64,000 nucleotides of DNA from Billgrantia bachuensis (GTDB lineage Bacteria; Pseudomonadota; Gammaproteobacteria; Pseudomonadales; Halomonadaceae): positions 1-64,000 of the forward strand of contig NZ_JAAQTO010000051.1 in assembly GCF_011742165.1 (NCBI RefSeq), in the 5' to 3' direction. A program made the translations under genes and the position numbers. Within the stretch, counting starts at the first letter, position 1; each line of letters begins with the position of its first letter. Shown here one piece after another: positions 17,185 to 26,102 of this stretch. Under the pieces are notes generated by a model. That model was given only the letters and a program-made list of their open reading frames with translations, was not told where the DNA came from and made no database searches.

Positions 17185-19362
17185 ATGATCTATCAAGGCA
17201 ATGCCATCACGGTGGCACGCGGTACCAAGAACGGGGGCGACGACATCGCCATGCTCACCTTCGATTTGAAGGGCGAGTCCATCAACAAGCTGTCCAGTGC
17301 CGTGGTCGCCGAACTGGACGAGGCCGTGCGGGCCATTCGTGAAGAGAGTGGCCTCCAGGGGTTGGTGATCGGTAGCGCCAAGGATGTCTTCATCGTCGGT
17401 GCCGACATCACCGAGTTTCACGGTCTGTTCGAGAAGGGCGAAGAGTACCTGGTAGAGATGAACCTGAAGGTGCATGACATCTTCAATGCCATCGAGGATC
17501 TGCCGTTCCCAACGGTAGCTGCGATCAACGGCCTTGCGCTGGGGGGGGGCTGCGAGGTCACGCTGACCACCGATTTTCGAGTGATGGGTGAGCAGGCCAA
17601 GATCGGCCTGCCCGAGACCAAACTCGGCATACTGCCCGGCTGGGGCGGCTGCGTGCGTCTGCCGCGCCTGATCGGCGCCGACAATGCCGTGGAGTGGATT
17701 GCCGGCGGTACCGAGAACCGCGCCGATGCGGCCCTCAAGGTGGGCGCCGTGGACGCCGTGGTGCCGAATGAGCAACTCGAGGCGGCGGCACTGGACATCC
17801 TGGCGCGGGCCAATGCCGGCGAGCTTGATTACCAGGCGCGCCGCGCCGAGAAGAGCGGGCCGCTCAAGCTCAATGCCATCGAGCAGATGATGGCCTTCGA
17901 GACCGCCAAGGGCTACGTGGCGGGCAAGGCGGGGCCGCACTACCCGGCACCGATCGAGGCGATCAAGGTGATACAGAAGGGCGCCGGCGAGGAGCGAGCC
18001 CGCGCCCAGTCCATTGAGGCCAAGGCCTTCGCCAAGCTGGCGTTGACCGATGTCTGCTACAACCTTGTCGGGCTGTTCCTCAACGACCAGGTGGTCAAGA
18101 AGAAAGCCGGCAAGTACGAGAAGCAGGCCAAGGCGGTCAAGCAGACGGCCGTGCTGGGGGCCGGTATCATGGGAGGCGGCATCGCCTACCAGAGCGCCTC
18201 CAAGGGCACCCCTATCCTGATGAAGGACATCAACGAGGAGGCCATCGAACTGGGCCTGAAGGAGTCGCGCAAGCTGTTTTCCAAGCAGGTGGAGCGCGGC
18301 AAGCTCACCACCGAGCAGATGGCTGAGAAGCTGACCCATATCCGCCCGACGCTCTCCTACGGCGACTTCGGTCACGTCGACCTCGTCGTCGAGGCGGTGG
18401 TCGAGAATCCCAAGGTCAAGGACGCGGTACTCAGCGAAGTGGAAGGACAGGTGGCAGAGGACACCATCCTCACCTCCAACACCTCGACCATTTCGATTAC
18501 CCGCCTGGCACAGAACCTCAAGCGCCCCGAGAATTTCTGCGGCATGCACTTCTTCAATCCGGTGCATCGCATGCCGCTGGTGGAGGTCATCCGCGGCGAG
18601 AAGACCGGCGACGCTGCCGTGGCGGCCACCGTGGCCTACGCCCGCGCCATGGGCAAGACGCCCATCGTGGTCAACGACTGCCCCGGGTTCCTGGTCAACC
18701 GTGTGCTGTTTCCCTATTTCGGCGGTTTCAGCCTGCTGGTCGAGCAGGGCGCGGACTTCCAGCGCATCGACAAGGTAATGGAGAAGTTCGGTTGGCCCAT
18801 GGGGCCGGCCTATCTGCTCGACGTGGTAGGCATGGACACCGCGGTGCACGCCAACGAAGTGATGGCGGAAGGCTTTCCCGATCGCATGGCCCGAGATGAC
18901 AAGACCGCCATCCAGGTCATGTACGAGAACGAGCGCTTGGGGCAGAAGAACGACAAGGGCTTCTATGCCTACGAAGAAGACAAGAAGGGCAAACCGAAGA
19001 AGGTCAGCGACGAGCAGGCTTATGCACTGGTCAAGCAAGTCGCCAAGGAGGAGAAGGAGTTCTCCGATGAGGATATCGTCGCCCGCATGATGGTACCGCT
19101 GTGCCTGGAGACCGTGCGCTGCCTGGAAGACGGCATCGTCGAGACCCCGGCCGAAGCCGACATGGCGCTGATCTACGGTATCGGTTTCCCGCCGTTCCGC
19201 GGTGGTGCGCTGCGCTACATCGATGCCATGGGCGTGGCCGAGTTCGTCAAGCTGGCCGAGGGCTTGGCCGAGGAGTTGGGGCCGCTTTACGCCCCGACCG
19301 CCAAGCTGCGTCAGATGGCCGATTCCGGCGAGCGTTTCTATTCCACCCAGGCCCAGGGCTGA
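17185..19362 (+). CDS. fadB: Fatty acid oxidation complex alpha subunit FadB
   Basis: A 725-residue multifunctional enzyme. The N-terminal crotonase domain (enoyl-CoA hydratase/isomerase) has VGADITEF and the catalytic glutamates E124 (GGGCEVT) and E144 (LPETKLG), spaced as in E. coli FadB E119/E139. The 3-hydroxyacyl-CoA dehydrogenase part starts at about 315 with the NAD motif VLGAGIMGGGIAYQSA and contains HFFNPVHRMPLVEVI with the catalytic His. The C-terminal domain has GIGFPPFRGGALRY. It performs hydration and dehydrogenation in aerobic beta-oxidation and forms an alpha2beta2 complex with FadA, encoded 28 bp downstream. Confidence 0.97.
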   Translation: MIYQGNAITVARGTKNGGDDIAMLTFDLKGESINKLSSAVVAELDEAVRAIREESGLQGLVIGSAKDVFIVGADITEFHGLFEKGEEYLVEMNLKVHDIFNAIEDLPFPTVAAINGLALGGGCEVTLTTDFRVMGEQAKIGLPETKLGILPGWGGCVRLPRLIGADNAVEWIAGGTENRADAALKVGAVDAVVPNEQLEAAALDILARANAGELDYQARRAEKSGPLKLNAIEQMMAFETAKGYVAGKAGPHYPAPIEAIKVIQKGAGEERARAQSIEAKAFAKLALTDVCYNLVGLFLNDQVVKKKAGKYEKQAKAVKQTAVLGAGIMGGGIAYQSASKGTPILMKDINEEAIELGLKESRKLFSKQVERGKLTTEQMAEKLTHIRPTLSYGDFGHVDLVVEAVVENPKVKDAVLSEVEGQVAEDTILTSNTSTISITRLAQNLKRPENFCGMHFFNPVHRMPLVEVIRGEKTGDAAVAATVAYARAMGKTPIVVNDCPGFLVNRVLFPYFGGFSLLVEQGADFQRIDKVMEKFGWPMGPAYLLDVVGMDTAVHANEVMAEGFPDRMARDDKTAIQVMYENERLGQKNDKGFYAYEEDKKGKPKKVSDEQAYALVKQVAKEEKEFSDEDIVARMMVPLCLETVRCLEDGIVETPAEADMALIYGIGFPPFRGGALRYIDAMGVAEFVKLAEGLAEELGPLYAPTAKLRQMADSGERFYSTQAQG

Positions 19363-19390
19363 ATCCACCACGAGCAGGAGGTGAGTTGAT

Positions 19391-20569
19391 ATGAGTTTGA
19401 ATCCGAGAGACATCGTGGTGGTCGATGGCGTTCGTACCGCCATGGCCAAGGCCAAGAACGGTGCCTTCCGCAACGTGCGCGCAGAGAACCTCTCAGCCGC
19501 GGTGATGCAGGCGCTGTTCGATCGCAACGCGGGCCTCGACCCGGCGGAAGTCGACGACGTTATCTGGGGCTGCGTCAACCAGACCCTCGAGCAAGCGATG
19601 AATATCGCCCGCAACGCGGCCATCATGACCGGCATTCCACGCACGGTGCCGGCACAGACGGTCAATCGCCTGTGCGGCTCTTCCATGACTGCGCTGCATA
19701 TTGCCGCGGCCAACATCAAGGCCGGCATGGGCGACTTCTACGTCATCGGCGGTGTGGAACACATGGAGCACGTGCCCATGGCCCATGGCGTCGACGTCAA
19801 TCCGGCGGCGAGCAAGTATGCCGCCAAAGCGGCCATGATGATGGGGCTGACTGCGGAGCTGCTGGGCAAGATGCACGGCGTGACCCGCGAGGAGCAGGAC
19901 AAGTTCGGCGTACGTTCGCACCAGCGTGCCTACGCGGCCAACCAGCAGGGTTACTTCGACAACGAGATCGTAGGCGTCGAAGGGCATGACGAACGCGGAT
20001 TCCGCACACTGTTCAAGCACGACGAGGTAGTGCGCATCGATGCCAGTCTCGAGGAGATGGCCAAGCTCAAGCCGGTCTTCGATCCACGCAGCGGCACGGT
20101 ATCAGCGGGTACTTCTTCGGCGCTTTCCGTGGGTGCCTCGGCGATGGCCGTGATGAGCTACGAACGTGCCCAGGCGCTGGGTCTCGAACCCATCGCCAGG
20201 GTGCTCTCTACCGGCGTGGCGGGCTGCGATGCCTCGATCATGGGCTACGGCCCGGTGCCAGCCTCCAAGAAGGCGCTCAAGGCTGCCGGTCTGTCGTCCG
20301 AGGACATCCAGACCGTCGAGCTCAACGAGGCCTTTGCCGCCCAGGCGATCCCGGTACTCAAGGACCTCGGTTTCCTCGACGCCATGGACGAGAAGGTCAA
20401 CCTCAATGGTGGCGCCATCGCTCTGGGCCATCCGCTGGGCTGCTCCGGCGCACGTATCTGCACCACGCTGCTCAACGTGATGCGTCAGCAGGATACTACC
20501 TTGGGGCTCGCCACCATGTGTATCGGCATGGGGCAGGGGGTGGCTACTGTCTTCGAGCGGCTCAACTAA
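19391..20569 (+). CDS. fadA: 3-ketoacyl-CoA thiolase FadA
   Basis: A 392-residue thiolase that cleaves 3-ketoacyl-CoA to acetyl-CoA and a shortened acyl-CoA. The catalytic residues are C95 (NRLCGSSM), H347 (GHPLGCSGAR) and C377 (TMCIGMGQG), each four positions beyond the E. coli FadA residues. GGAGGTGA lies just ahead of the ATG. It is the second gene of the fadBA operon and is followed by a strong terminator. Confidence 0.97.
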   Translation: MSLNPRDIVVVDGVRTAMAKAKNGAFRNVRAENLSAAVMQALFDRNAGLDPAEVDDVIWGCVNQTLEQAMNIARNAAIMTGIPRTVPAQTVNRLCGSSMTALHIAAANIKAGMGDFYVIGGVEHMEHVPMAHGVDVNPAASKYAAKAAMMMGLTAELLGKMHGVTREEQDKFGVRSHQRAYAANQQGYFDNEIVGVEGHDERGFRTLFKHDEVVRIDASLEEMAKLKPVFDPRSGTVSAGTSSALSVGASAMAVMSYERAQALGLEPIARVLSTGVAGCDASIMGYGPVPASKKALKAAGLSSEDIQTVELNEAFAAQAIPVLKDLGFLDAMDEKVNLNGGAIALGHPLGCSGARICTTLLNVMRQQDTTLGLATMCIGMGQGVATVFERLN

Positions 20570-20589
20570 GCGCCTTCGGTAGCGATACC

Positions 20590-20617
20590 AGCGGCACCTT
20601 ACGGGGTGCCGCTTTTT
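20590..20617 (+). terminator. Rho-independent terminator of fadBA
   Basis: GCGGCACC (20591-20598) pairs with GGTGCCGC (20605-20612), followed by TTTTTATT. It lies 20 bases after the fadA stop and just before the convergent oxidoreductase gene ends. Confidence 0.88.
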
Positions 20618-20621
20618 ATTC

Positions 20622-21083
20622 TTACAGCACACCCGCTTCGAGCCCTGCTGCCAGGTAGAGGCCTAGCTCCTCCACATGATCTACGAAACTATCCTGCCAC
20701 TCCCCGCGCAGCACTAGCGGCTCCTGTGCCCAGCGCCAGCACAGCCCCGAGACGATGCTTTCCACCGCCCGGCGCGTTCCGGTGCCATCGTGCCCCGCTC
20801 GTATGTAGAGCGCGCAGGGAAGGCCCTGTTTCTCTTCCAGAACGGCGTAGTAGCTGCGGTCGAAGAAATCCTTCAGGGCCCCGCTCATGTAGCCCAGGTT
20901 TTCGGTGGTGCCCAGCAGGATGGCGTCGCAACGGCGAATATCCCTGGGGCCGGCGTCGAGCGGTGGTTTTACCACTACCTCGACAGCATCGATATCGGGG
21001 TGGCGTGCGCCGCATTCGGCGGCGTCGCGCAGGCGTCGAGTATTGGGTGACGGGGCATGCGCCACGATCAGCAGTCGTTTCAT
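20622..21083 (-). CDS. Flavodoxin-fold NAD(P)H-dependent oxidoreductase
   Basis: A 153-residue protein starting KRLLIVAHAPSPNTRRLRDA, the first strand and phosphate loop of flavodoxin/FMN reductase folds, then DAILLGTTENLGYMSGALKDFFDR, the second FMN-contacting loop. It probably binds FMN; substrate and partner are unknown. The ATG at 21083 marks the fold start; the frame stays open to 21365 but that part overlaps the divergent ybhB-like gene. No SD is seen ahead of the ATG, and TAGACT sits about 10 bases upstream, so a leaderless message is possible. Confidence 0.78.
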   Translation of the reverse strand: MKRLLIVAHAPSPNTRRLRDAAECGARHPDIDAVEVVVKPPLDAGPRDIRRCDAILLGTTENLGYMSGALKDFFDRSYYAVLEEKQGLPCALYIRAGHDGTGTRRAVESIVSGLCWRWAQEPLVLRGEWQDSFVDHVEELGLYLAAGLEAGVL

Positions 21084-21158
21084 GTTTGACAGTCTAACGG
21101 CTTTTTCCGACGCTGTTTCGGCACCTTCGCGTTTCCTGCACACAGGAGGAGTTATCCC

Positions 21159-21635
21159 ATGGCCTTCGCACTTTCGGACATGCACTTGGAGAGTTCTGCT
21201 TTCGAGGCGCATGACGCCATTCCCAGCCGATATACGGGAGAGGGCGATGACGTATCCCCGGCGCTGAGTTGGCGCGATGCTCCCGAGGGTACCAAGGGTT
21301 ATGCCGTCATTTGCCATGACCCCGATGCGCCCCTCGTTCAGCACGGCAGCTATGGCTTCGTACACTGGCTGCTCTACAACCTGCCCGGCTCAACGACCTC
21401 CCTGGCCGAAGGCACCAGCGACGGTACGAGCGGCAAGAACGATTTCGGCAAGATCGGCTACGGGGGGCCGATGCCTCCCGAGGGCCACGGTGTACACCAT
21501 TATTACTTCTGGGTGCTGGCGCTCGACAAGCCGACCGACCTTCCGGAGGGGTTGGGGCTCGAGGAGTTGCTCAAACAGCTCGAACCGCACCTGCTGGGCA
21601 TGAACCGCCTGATCGGCACCTATCGTCGCGGTTGA
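21159..21635 (+). CDS. ybhB: YbhB/YbcL family PEBP-like protein
   Basis: A 158-residue phosphatidylethanolamine-binding-like protein. Family motifs are present: SPALSW.DAPEGTKGYAVICHDPDAP, GFVHWLLYNLP and GYGGPMPPEGHGVHHYYF, which line the anion-binding pocket. No signal peptide is seen, so it resembles cytoplasmic YbhB rather than periplasmic YbcL. Bacterial members have no settled function. A strong SD (AGGAGG) precedes the ATG. Confidence 0.88.
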   Translation: MAFALSDMHLESSAFEAHDAIPSRYTGEGDDVSPALSWRDAPEGTKGYAVICHDPDAPLVQHGSYGFVHWLLYNLPGSTTSLAEGTSDGTSGKNDFGKIGYGGPMPPEGHGVHHYYFWVLALDKPTDLPEGLGLEELLKQLEPHLLGMNRLIGTYRRG

Positions 21636-21675
21636 TGGAGCGACGTAACGTTCATGGCAGTCAGGGAGGATTGCG

Positions 21676-22386
21676 ATGTTCGATTGGCTCTCCCAGCACG
21701 GGGACAACATCTCCGTGCTCACCGATATCGGCACTTTGCTCGTATGGGTGGTCTATGCCCAGCTGCTCTACTTCAGCTTTCGTCGTCAGCGTCGGCCACG
21801 CCTGCTGATCAACCGGGGCAGGAAGAAGGATATCGACGCCCTGTGCATCATCAGCAACATGAGTGCCGAGCCGGTATTCATTCAGCACGTCATCGCTGAA
21901 CTGGAGACTTCGCGTGGCATCGTGTGTGTTGATGTGACCGATCGTACCGAGAGTTACAGCGGTGACGATGAGAGCCGTCGGGAATGCGGTTCGAGCTTGA
22001 CGGCGGATTCGTCTCCCATCGTGCGCGATGGCTCACATCAAGGGCCGCTGGGGCCGGGCAATTTCGTGCATATCGACAGCTTCGGGGCATTGACCAAGCG
22101 CTTGGCGTATGACGGCGGATTCGAAATGGAGGGGATCCATCCGCGGAATGGTGTGGTATTTCGCTCACTGACCATTCGCATCATCTGTATCTACGGCTCG
22201 GAGGATCTACCGATCGGCGCCGAGCGGCGTTTCGAATTCATCGAGCAACAGCCAGAGTGTGGCCTGGTACCGGTGACCTGGGATACCAAGAGACTCTCCT
22301 CGCCCTGGCAGCGGCGTCGATTGTGCCGGGAAATTAGGCAGTTGAATGACAAGGATGAGCTGTCGTCGTTGCCACCTGAGGCGTGA
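21676..22386 (+). CDS. Membrane-anchored protein of unknown function
   Basis: A 236-residue protein with one N-terminal helix (ISVLTDIGTLLVWVVYAQLLYF), a positive stop-transfer stretch RRQRRPRLLINRGRKK and a cytoplasmic beta-rich domain. No known motif is recognised. GGAGG lies 6 bases before the ATG. It follows ybhB by 40 bp in the same direction and could be co-transcribed. Confidence 0.68.
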   Translation: MFDWLSQHGDNISVLTDIGTLLVWVVYAQLLYFSFRRQRRPRLLINRGRKKDIDALCIISNMSAEPVFIQHVIAELETSRGIVCVDVTDRTESYSGDDESRRECGSSLTADSSPIVRDGSHQGPLGPGNFVHIDSFGALTKRLAYDGGFEMEGIHPRNGVVFRSLTIRIICIYGSEDLPIGAERRFEFIEQQPECGLVPVTWDTKRLSSPWQRRRLCREIRQLNDKDELSSLPPEA

Positions 22387-22466
22387 GCATGCCAACGGGT
22401 CAGCTTTGCTTTTCCTGCGGCGATTACGATCACTTTGCTTGGCGCAATAGGCCGATACAAAGTCGT

Positions 22467-22478
22467 TTTGCATGCAAA
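22467..22478. promoter_or_regulatory. 12-bp palindrome upstream of ectD
   Basis: TTTGCATGCAAA is perfectly symmetric and lies 75 bases before the ectD start, between TTGCTT/TACAAA promoter-like hexamers (about 22434-22460) and the gene. It may be an operator; the regulator is unknown. Confidence 0.35.
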
Positions 22479-22552
22479 CCTTTCCACGTCTAGGGTGAAA
22501 AATCACCAGTCGGATGATTGGCGTTTCGCTTGGATTCAAGGAGGAGCATGCG

Positions 22553-23464
22553 ATGAAACATGATGTGCAGGATCTGTTCCCTACGCGATTGGAACGCAAG
22601 CTTGGCATGTTCGAGCGTATCGACCCCGTGGTCTACCCCGAAGGAACGGGAGGACATGAGGGGCCGTTGAGCGAGGAGCAGGTACGTGAATACGAAGAGA
22701 AGGGTTTTCTCTCGTTCGAAGGCTTTTTCGACCGCGAAGAGATGCAAGCCTTCATTGAGGAGTTACGCGACTACGAAGAGGATGAAGACCTCAAGCTTTC
22801 GGAAGGCACCATACTCGAGCCGGGACGAGAGGAGATTCGTTCCATTTTCGGTATCCACGAGATTTCCGAACGCTTCAGCCGCTTGACCCGCGATCCGCGG
22901 CTTCTGGCCATGGTCGAGCAGCTGCTAGGCAAAGGTGTGTACATCCATCAGTCGCGCATCAATTACAAGCCCGGCTTCAAGGGCAAGGGCTTCGACTGGC
23001 ACTCCGACTTCGAGACCTGGCACAGCGAGGATGGGATGCCGCGCATGCGCTCGCTGAGCTGTTCCATCGTGCTGACCGACAATGGCGAGTTCAACGGACC
23101 GTTGATGCTGATTCCCGGCTCGCACAAATATTTCGTTCCTTGTGTGGGACGCACGCCGACCGATAACTACAAGGAGTCCCTCAAGAGCCAGTATGTGGGC
23201 GTGCCCGACAATGCCAGCCTGCGCGAATTGATGCTCAAGGGGGATATCGAGGCGCCGAAGGGGCCTGCAGGCACCCTGGTCATGTTTGAATGCAACACCA
23301 TGCATGGTTCCAATACCAACATGTCCTGCTGGCCACGCAGCAACCTCTTTTTCGTCTACAACAGTGTCGATAATGGCTTGATGAATCCCTTCTGCGGCAA
23401 CCGCCCGCGTCCTGAGTTCCTGGCCAATCGCACGAACTGGAACCCGCTCGAACCGGTAGGTTAA
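22553..23464 (+). CDS. ectD: Ectoine hydroxylase (5-hydroxyectoine synthase)
   Basis: A 303-residue Fe(II)/2-oxoglutarate-dependent dioxygenase that converts the osmolyte ectoine to 5-hydroxyectoine. The EctD signature FDWHSDFETWHSEDGMPRMR is intact: iron ligands H150 and D152, and H251 in NTMHGSN; R/S residues for 2-oxoglutarate lie in CWPRSNLFFVYNS. AAGGAGGA stands 7 bases before the ATG at 22553; an in-frame ATG at 22514 is less likely. The ectABC genes are not adjacent, so ectD is a separate unit here. Its presence points to a halotolerant host. Confidence 0.95.
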   Translation: MKHDVQDLFPTRLERKLGMFERIDPVVYPEGTGGHEGPLSEEQVREYEEKGFLSFEGFFDREEMQAFIEELRDYEEDEDLKLSEGTILEPGREEIRSIFGIHEISERFSRLTRDPRLLAMVEQLLGKGVYIHQSRINYKPGFKGKGFDWHSDFETWHSEDGMPRMRSLSCSIVLTDNGEFNGPLMLIPGSHKYFVPCVGRTPTDNYKESLKSQYVGVPDNASLRELMLKGDIEAPKGPAGTLVMFECNTMHGSNTNMSCWPRSNLFFVYNSVDNGLMNPFCGNRPRPEFLANRTNWNPLEPVG

Positions 23465-23522
23465 GCGCTAAACGGCGATGTGTCGCGGATGCCCTTCCGT
23501 ATCGCCATGTCATGCATCATAG

Positions 23523-23554
23523 GCGTCAGGCCCCCGAGAAACGGGGTCTGGCGT
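23523..23554. terminator. Stem-loop between convergent ectD and methyltransferase genes
   Basis: GCGTCAGGCCCC (23523-23534) pairs with GGGGTCTGGCGT (23543-23554) through 12 positions, including three G-U pairs on the plus-strand RNA. There is no T run. It sits between two convergent stops and probably serves transcripts from both sides. Confidence 0.5.
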
Positions 23555-23555
23555 C

Positions 23556-24323
23556 TCAGCGATGCGCCTTTAGACGCAAACGGACGTAATCGGCCGTCCA
23601 GTTGCCATGGCTGTCGCACAGGCTGGGTGCCAGCAGCGCCAAGGCGTCATTCAGCACCGCCTCGCGAACTTCTTCGTCCAGTCCATGCAGGAAGGGGTTG
23701 GCAAAGGTGGCGAGCCAGCCGGTCATTCCCGTAGGCAAGCGGGTCGGACGCGGAATCAATTCGATGGTCTCGATCGTGAACCCGGCCGTTTCCAGGCAAT
23801 CCCGATACTCTTCGGAAGTGGGAAAGAACCACGGGAAGCGGGCCTTGCCGCTGATGCCCCGCGCCTGAAGGGCTGCCAGCATGGCGGTGCAGATTGCCGC
23901 AACGTTGCCGTGGCCGCCGAATTCGGCGACGAACCGGCCACCCGGCTTCAGCGAGCGATGAATGCTGGCCACTACGGCTTCATGGTTGAGCATCCAGTGC
24001 AGAGCGGCATTGCTGAATACGGCATCGAATTCATGCTCGAAGGGCAGGTTATGAGCGTCCTGAACACGAGCGTCCAGTCCCCGCGCTCGGGCGGCCTCGA
24101 CCATGTCGATGGCGGCATCCACACCGACGACGGTGGCGCCGGACTTCGCCAGCACCTCGGTCAGAGTGCCATCGCCGCAACCCAGGTCGAGAATGCGCTC
24201 GCCGGGGCGAGGGTCGAGCAGCCTGGCCACCGTATTACCCAGCTCGGCAACGAAATCGGCATTGTGGGCATAGGCGGCGGCATCCCAATGCTGGCCCGGG
24301 GCATTATGTGGGGCGTCGGTCAT
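23556..24323 (-). CDS. Class I SAM-dependent methyltransferase
   Basis: A 255-residue protein with the SAM-binding motif ILDLGCGDG (44-52), the acidic residue of motif II (VVGVDAAIDM) and DAVFSNAALHWMLNHEAV, resembling trans-aconitate methyltransferase (Tam) and related small-molecule enzymes. The later LKPGGRFVAEFGGHGN is the usual motif IV/V region. The substrate is unknown. The ATG at 24323 has GGAG 7 bases upstream; the open frame to 24368 is not needed. Confidence 0.85.
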   Translation of the reverse strand: MTDAPHNAPGQHWDAAAYAHNADFVAELGNTVARLLDPRPGERILDLGCGDGTLTEVLAKSGATVVGVDAAIDMVEAARARGLDARVQDAHNLPFEHEFDAVFSNAALHWMLNHEAVVASIHRSLKPGGRFVAEFGGHGNVAAICTAMLAALQARGISGKARFPWFFPTSEEYRDCLETAGFTIETIELIPRPTRLPTGMTGWLATFANPFLHGLDEEVREAVLNDALALLAPSLCDSHGNWTADYVRLRLKAHR

Positions 24324-24431
24324 ATCGGTGCTCCAGCAGGAGGAGGGTGACATTCCACGTCTCGTCAATATCAGAATACTCCAATCCGGGCTTTGCCACC
24401 CTTTGTTGGAGTTTCCGCAAGAGACGGCGGC

Positions 24432-25376
24432 TCATTCGTCTGCCGGCACTTCTCCGCGGGCTGCCAATTCCTGCGGTAGCAGGGCGGCATAGATCAAGGA
24501 GTGAACCGGTGTTGCTACGCCAATCGCTTGGCCCAGGCGCACCACGGCGCCGTTCTGCGACTCCAGCTCGGAAGGCTCGCCGGCCATGATGTTGCGCTGC
24601 ATGGAGGAGGTGCTCTCGGCCGGCATGGCATCGATGAATTGCATGGCGCGAGTGACGGCGTCGAGGGGAAAGGCGACGCCATGTCCGCGGGCAACCTGGT
24701 CGATTTCCTCGAGCATGGCCTGGATCAGGGCTCGCGTCTCGGGTAGCTGGCGAGTGACTCCGATGGGGGCCCGACTGATGCTGCCGATGCCGCTCATGGC
24801 GCAAATGAAGAGGAACTTGCTCCACTGAGCGACGCGAATGTCGTCGGGAATCTCGGCGCTGATTCCATGCGCTTTGTCGAAAATGACCTTGAGCCGTGCC
24901 GTACGTGTGCTGCTGTGGTTGTCACACTCGCCGAAGCGAATGAACGGATCCACGCCGGCATGGCGTATCCGCCCTGGCGCTTCCCGCCAAGCCAGGATGC
25001 CGCAAAGGCCATCGAGTACCGGAGCGGCACCCAGCACTTCGGCCAGGATATCAGCGGCCTCGACGCCGTTCTCCAGGGGCAGCACCAGTGTATCGGGTCC
25101 AACTATGGGGCGGATCGATTCGGCCGCCTCGCGCACTTGCCATGCTTTGACGGCCACGATCACACAATCCACTTCCCCGATGCTGGCGGGATCGTCCGTG
25201 GCCTTGACCTGGGTCAACGTGACATCCCCCTTGATGCTGCTAACGCATAGCCCCTGACGCTGCATGGCGGCCAGGTGCTCGCCGCGGGCAATGAAAGTGA
25301 CATCTTCACCGGCCTCGGCCAGGCGCGCACCGAAGTAGCCGCCTACACCACCGCTACCCATGATGGCGAACTTCAT
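24432..25376 (-). CDS. panE: 2-dehydropantoate 2-reductase family protein (PanE/ApbA)
   Basis: A 314-residue NADPH-dependent reductase family protein. The N-terminal dinucleotide motif GSGGVGGYFG (7-16), VIVAVKAWQ, PLENGVE and the C-terminal W.KFLFICAMSGI helix match PanE/ApbA proteins. PanE reduces ketopantoate to pantoate for pantothenate and CoA synthesis; several paralogues act on other 2-oxo or 3-keto acids, so the substrate is inferred. A strong SD (GAGGAGG) precedes the ATG. Confidence 0.82.
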   Translation of the reverse strand: MKFAIMGSGGVGGYFGARLAEAGEDVTFIARGEHLAAMQRQGLCVSSIKGDVTLTQVKATDDPASIGEVDCVIVAVKAWQVREAAESIRPIVGPDTLVLPLENGVEAADILAEVLGAAPVLDGLCGILAWREAPGRIRHAGVDPFIRFGECDNHSSTRTARLKVIFDKAHGISAEIPDDIRVAQWSKFLFICAMSGIGSISRAPIGVTRQLPETRALIQAMLEEIDQVARGHGVAFPLDAVTRAMQFIDAMPAESTSSMQRNIMAGEPSELESQNGAVVRLGQAIGVATPVHSLIYAALLPQELAARGEVPADE

Positions 25377-25745
25377 GGTTCCTCCTCTCGCTTCACTCTC
25401 GTTTCTCGGAGCATAGCGGCAAGATAGTATTCGTGTATGCCTCTTATACCCTGTCTGGGTTGCGATGTACCGAGGGTGGACGGCATGGCGACGAGGTGGG
25501 GATACCTCTCGCCCCGTGTCGCGTGGCCATCGATACGTACCGGGAGAACGTTGCCTACCTGCGATCTGAATCGTGCCTAGGGCTTCCAGGCGCTGTCCAA
25601 AGTAGGGTTTCAGGCTAATGGCCGGCGCATCCTGGCGACCCTGAACGTGGTAGACGATGCCGCCATCGTCGGCCTCAACCAGCTCGGCCTTACCGTGGAT
25701 GCCGTCACTTCTCTCGGAAGAGAGCCATGCGGTCAGCGGGTGGCG
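25377..25745. other. Gap between panE and the small membrane protein gene, with an open minus frame
   Basis: No gene with a start codon is evident. On the minus strand, however, the frame of the 117-codon gene upstream (TGA at 25748-25746) stays open for more than 120 codons and runs into panE in the same frame. Its first half reads like real protein (for example KAELVEADDGGIVYHVQG). It has no ATG, GTG or TTG start. It could be a chance open frame in GC-rich DNA or the remnant of a longer gene cut by the TGA. Confidence 0.35.
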
Positions 25746-26099
25746 TCATCGTGGGGCGATGACGGTACAACCCAGCGCGAAGTCGAGGCGGGAGGGCAGG
25801 GCCAGGACGAAGGCACCGCCTCGCTCAAGCCGTTGGACCTGCTGCGGATTCCAGGCCACGAAGCTGACCAGCATACCGTCCAGAAGTGCCCGGCGGGGAA
25901 GCGCGCCGGCCTCGCGAATGGCGTCGCGGCTGGCATGGGCGGGCTCCCCTGGAGCAAAAAGAGCGACCAGGAGCTGAGGAGTCTCGAAGTCGTCGGTAGC
26001 CTGACGAGCAGGAAGCAGGCCTATGAGCAGGCTCACGGCCACTGCCAGGGCAATAAAGCCAATGGCAAAGGTGTGACGATCCAGGGCTGAAGCGGGCAT
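25746..26099 (-). CDS. Small membrane-anchored protein of unknown function
   Basis: A 117-residue protein with one N-terminal hydrophobic helix (FAIGFIALAVAVSLLIGLLPA) followed by a soluble domain (ALLDGMLVSFVAWNPQQVQRLERGG). It begins 3 bases after the stop of the MFS gene and so probably shares its transcript. No family is recognised. See the entry for 25377-25745 for the open frame past its stop. Confidence 0.55.
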   Translation of the reverse strand: MPASALDRHTFAIGFIALAVAVSLLIGLLPARQATDDFETPQLLVALFAPGEPAHASRDAIREAGALPRRALLDGMLVSFVAWNPQQVQRLERGGAFVLALPSRLDFALGCTVIAPR

Positions 26100-26102
26100 G
26101 CC

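Noticed and set aside
17059..19728. 889-codon open frame on the minus strand across fadB and fadA
   Set aside because: It is antisense to two clearly conserved enzymes; His/Leu/Gly/Asp-rich low-complexity translation is typical of the reverse strand of GC-rich genes.
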